A DNA stretch of 64,000 nucleotides from Clostridia bacterium (GTDB lineage Bacteria > Bacillota > Clostridia > Oscillospirales > Acutalibacteraceae). The DNA lies in the NCBI GenBank assembly GCA_017399175.1, contig JAFQEE010000043.1, positions 97,265 to 161,264 on the forward strand, read 5' to 3'. This document shows, piece after piece, positions 61,299-64,000 of this stretch. Both the position numbers and the translations under genes were made by a program. Within the stretch, counting starts at the first letter, position 1. The number at the start of each line of letters is the position of its first letter. Below the pieces are notes generated by a model. That model ran no database searches and was not told where the DNA came from. It saw only the letters and a list, made by a program, of their open reading frames with translations.

Positions 61299-63611
61299 AT
61301 GAATAAAAATATGATTTGCAGTAAATGCAAACAACGACCTGCCGTAATCTTTATCACAAAGATGGAAGGCGATAAAACAACAAATGAGGGTTTGTGCATT
61401 AAATGTGCGATGGAGATGAATGTAGGTCCTATTAAACAGATTATGGATAATATGGGCTTAACTGAAGACGACCTTGACGATATGAACGAACAGATGGAAC
61501 AGATGATGGAAAATATGGGTGACGATTTCCAACTTGGCGGTGCATCAACATTTCCGTTTATGCAGAATATGGGTATGATGCCTATGGACGTTCCTGAAGA
61601 AAACATCAAGGACCTTAACGGTGATAAAAAACCTAATAATAAGGGCAAGAAAAAGCAGGGAATGAAGAATGATAAGAGAAAGATGCTTTCTCTTTACTGT
61701 ACAGATTTGACTGCACGTGCAAGAGAGGGCAAACTCGACCGAATTATCGGCAGAGATACTGAAATTACAAGAACAGTTCAGATTTTGTGTAGACGAACAA
61801 AGAACAATCCTTGTCTTATCGGTGAACCCGGTGTTGGTAAAACTGCAATTGCAGAAGGACTTGCACAGCGAATTGCTGACGGTAATGTTCCTGCAAAGCT
61901 TATGGATAAGGAAATTCACCTTCTTGACCTTACAGCCCTTGTTGCGGGTACACAGTTCCGTGGCCAGTTTGAAAGCCGAATCAAAGGTCTTGTTGAAGAA
62001 GTAAAGAGCGAAGGTAACATTATTCTTTTTATTGACGAAGTTCATAACCTTGTGGGTACAGGTGATGCAGAAGGCTCAATGAATGCTGCCAACATCTTAA
62101 AGCCCGCTCTTTCTCGTGGTGCAATTCAGGTAATCGGTGCAACTACATTCAACGAATATCGTAAACATATTGAAAAGGATGCTGCTCTTGAGCGCCGTTT
62201 CCAGCCTGTAAAGGTTGAAGAGCCATCAATCGAAGATACATTTAAAATGCTCGTTGGAATAAAGGGCTATTATGAACTCTTCCATCGTGTACAGATTAGC
62301 GATAACCTTGTATATAAAGCAGTAACTCTTTCTGAAAGATATATTACTGACAGATTTTTACCTGACAAAGCAATCGACCTTCTTGATGAAGCATGTACTT
62401 GTGCAAATCTTCGTAATAAAGCAATCAGCGAAAACGAGATTAACGAAAAGAAGATAGCAACACTCAAAAAAGAACTTGAAGCACTTGAAGAAAAGATTGC
62501 AAATCCCGAAAAAGACGAAGACCTTAACCCTGTTTATGAAGACTTATACAGAACTAAAGGCGAACTTGCAGTCTGCGAGGGCAAAGCACCTGAACTTCAG
62601 GAAAAAGCAAAGGATAATAATGTAACTGAAGACGATTTGGCAAAGGTGATTAACCTTTGGACAGGTATTCCTGCAACCAAAGTTGTTGAAGGGGACATCA
62701 ACAGATTAAAAGGCCTTGAAGACAGACTTATGGAAAAGGTGATTGGTCAGGATGAGGCCGTTAAACTCGTTGCCAATGCAATCAAGCGTAGCAGAATTCA
62801 GTTGACACTTCAGAAAAGACCTGCATCATTTATTTTCGTAGGACCAACCGGTGTTGGTAAAACTGAACTTGTTAAACAGCTTTCAACAGAACTTTTCGAT
62901 ACTCCTGAAACACTTATCCGTCTTGATATGAGCGAGTTTATGGAGAAGCACTCTGTTTCTCGTCTTATCGGTTCACCTCCGGGGTATGTGGGATATGACG
63001 AAGCAGGACAGCTTACTGAAAAGGTTCGCAGAAAGCCATATTCAATCATTCTCTTTGACGAAATTGAAAAGGCACACCCTGATGTTATGAATATTCTTCT
63101 TCAGATTCTTGACGAGGGCAAAACAAATGATGCTCATGGCAGAACAGTAAGTTTTGCAAATACAGTAATCATTATGACCTCAAATGCAGGTAGTCAGAAA
63201 GCAGAAACATCATTAGGTTTCGGTAAGAGTTCAAAAGATATTTCAAAGGAAAAAGTCCTTAAAGCACTTAACGAATTCTTGCGTCCTGAATTTATCGGTC
63301 GTGTTGATGAAATCGTTGTGTTCAACCCACTCGACGAAGAAGATTATAAGAAGATTGCTGTTCTTATGATGAACGAAATGAAAACCGTTCTCAAGGATAA
63401 GGGAATTGAATTCGTTTATGATGATAATACACCATCTGCAATCGTGTCAAAAATGGACGGTAATGTTCGAGGGGCAAGAGACCTTCGTAATGTTATCCGC
63501 AGAAATATCGAAGATAAAGTTTCAACACTTATGATTGATAATCTCGGCACAGTGATGAACAAAATCCTCGTCACATCAACAGATAATAATATAGAGGTAA
63601 CATTTGAATAA
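61299..63611 (+). CDS. clpE: ClpE-like ATP-dependent Clp protease ATPase
   Basis: 770-aa AAA+ unfoldase. An N-terminal zinc finger (CSKC...CIKC) and a Met-rich acidic linker precede two AAA modules: Walker A GEPGVGKT, Walker B LFIDEVHN, then GPTGVGKTE and LFDEIEKA, separated by a short coiled coil ([17 protein letters not shown]). An LGF loop in TSLGFGKSS is the expected ClpP-docking site. The zinc finger and lack of a full N-domain fit ClpE rather than ClpC or ClpB. ATG 61296 is an alternative start, but AAAGAGGA is better spaced to 61299. No CtsR or CIRCE box is seen upstream; it appears to be the last gene of the ruvC run. Confidence 0.9.
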   Translation: MNKNMICSKCKQRPAVIFITKMEGDKTTNEGLCIKCAMEMNVGPIKQIMDNMGLTEDDLDDMNEQMEQMMENMGDDFQLGGASTFPFMQNMGMMPMDVPEENIKDLNGDKKPNNKGKKKQGMKNDKRKMLSLYCTDLTARAREGKLDRIIGRDTEITRTVQILCRRTKNNPCLIGEPGVGKTAIAEGLAQRIADGNVPAKLMDKEIHLLDLTALVAGTQFRGQFESRIKGLVEEVKSEGNIILFIDEVHNLVGTGDAEGSMNAANILKPALSRGAIQVIGATTFNEYRKHIEKDAALERRFQPVKVEEPSIEDTFKMLVGIKGYYELFHRVQISDNLVYKAVTLSERYITDRFLPDKAIDLLDEACTCANLRNKAISENEINEKKIATLKKELEALEEKIANPEKDEDLNPVYEDLYRTKGELAVCEGKAPELQEKAKDNNVTEDDLAKVINLWTGIPATKVVEGDINRLKGLEDRLMEKVIGQDEAVKLVANAIKRSRIQLTLQKRPASFIFVGPTGVGKTELVKQLSTELFDTPETLIRLDMSEFMEKHSVSRLIGSPPGYVGYDEAGQLTEKVRRKPYSIILFDEIEKAHPDVMNILLQILDEGKTNDAHGRTVSFANTVIIMTSNAGSQKAETSLGFGKSSKDISKEKVLKALNEFLRPEFIGRVDEIVVFNPLDEEDYKKIAVLMMNEMKTVLKDKGIEFVYDDNTPSAIVSKMDGNVRGARDLRNVIRRNIEDKVSTLMIDNLGTVMNKILVTSTDNNIEVTFE

Positions 63612-63635
63612 CAGCAAATCAATATGATGTGCAAC

Positions 63636-63879
63636 GGTATGGCGGGGTCTCTCGGCTCCCTTGAAAGGGGAGCTGTCACCGATAGGTGACTGAGGGGTTC
63701 CCGCCGTTTTCATTTCATAATACGAATCAAAATTTGTCAGGATGAATTATTCACGCGTAGTGGCAGGCTTCCATGCCTGCTTTTTTCCTCCCTCATTGAG
63801 GGAGGTGGCATTTTCGTGAGAAAATGACGGAGGGAGTTACTCCTCCAGTCACTTGCATAGCTCGTGACAGGGTGGATTG
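63636..63879. repeat. Repeat block interrupted by an IS end
   Basis: A nested element (63636-63707) almost identical to 13285-13356, an AATCAAAATTTGTCAGG module (about 63725-63741), a GTAGTGGCAGGC hairpin (63757-63781), and a CTCCCTCATTGAGGGAGG...ACGGAGGGAG module continued by CCAGTCACTTGCATAGCTCGTGACAG (in two pieces, to about 63870). The same tail at 25880-25910 continues with CCCCCTCG; here it is cut and joined to the IS sequence. Confidence 0.78.
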
Positions 63880-64000
63880 TCAAGCAAGTGCAACACTTTT
63901 CCCATAAAAAACTTCAGCAGGAGTACGCCAACCAAGACATTTTCTTGGTCGGTTGTTCAAGAGGTTGACAACATAGTCAACATCCTCTTGAGTAATAGTA
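63880..64000 (-). mobile_element. IS30-family transposase, C-terminal end (rest outside window)
   Basis: The minus strand encodes 39 residues to a TGA at 63880-63882: TITQEDVDYVVNLLN, NRPRKCLGWRTPAEVFYG, KSVALA. The NRPRK-LG-TPAEVF segment is the characteristic C-terminus of IS30-family DDE transposases. The right edge of the element probably lies near 63870 inside a repeat module. The rest of the element lies beyond the window. Confidence 0.85.

Overview
The window is AT-rich, low-GC Firmicute DNA. Endospore genes (spoVAE, gpr, spoIIP, an intact sigK, a dacF-like carboxypeptidase), HrcA/CIRCE heat-shock control and consensus sigma-A promoters point to an anaerobic, spore-forming member of Clostridia. 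The large secreted proteins with CxxC repeats, the DUF5685 and DUF5711 families and the dense families of palindromic intergenic repeats fit an uncultured Ruminococcaceae/Oscillospiraceae-type gut bacterium. The taxonomic call is an inference from gene content.

Layout. 1-5344: the end of an Fe-S (NuoG/hydrogenase-like) gene, a repeat block, a small orphan gene between two identical palindromes, then metF-DUF5685-J-domain-membrane protein-radC. 5361-9015: tRNA-Leu, an eight-hairpin array, spoVAE, a 59-aa membrane protein and rpsT on the minus strand, then gpr, spoIIP and a translationally coupled 41-aa membrane peptide. 9022-13267: yhaM-like nuclease and a two-component system. 13645-18378: CIRCE-controlled hrcA-grpE-dnaK-dnaJ. 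18668-24430: a five-gene sugar-acid operon (two MDR dehydrogenases, uxaB, uxaA, an amidohydrolase/lactonase) that could carry L-galactose or a related L-aldonate to 2-keto-3-deoxygluconate. 24467-25787: sigK, two tRNA-Ser genes and duplicated tRNA 3' ends.

26193-33880: a TetR gene with two tandem operators, followed by two giant secreted proteins (938 and 1340 aa) that share the same Cys/aromatic C-terminal tail. 34289-46858: GH2 beta-mannosidase, lipoprotein, a small ribbon-helix-helix protein divergent from a membrane protein, mtaB, dacF-like gene, pgi, a P-loop protein, yceD-rpmF, DUF512 protein and der. 47363-50865: two small XRE regulators, each next to palindromic or repeated operators, then a secreted beta-helix protein and a coupled 46-aa acidic peptide. 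50985-63611: a long housekeeping run ruvCAB-glmM-methyltransferase-ecfA1A2T-truA-DUF5711-cvpA-pgsA-clpE. The window ends in a repeat interrupted by the 3' end of an IS30-family transposase.

The large gene-poor intervals are built from a few modules: GTAGGG-type hairpins whose stem sequence varies while staying self-complementary, a GGCTCCC...GAGGG module, a CATTCTGAGC...GAAGAATCT module and an ATAATTTGTCGGGGAGA block. Some modules are nested inside others. The strongest candidates for undescribed biology are these palindrome families, the shared C-terminal tail of the giant secreted proteins, and the XRE-switch/beta-helix/acidic-peptide locus.
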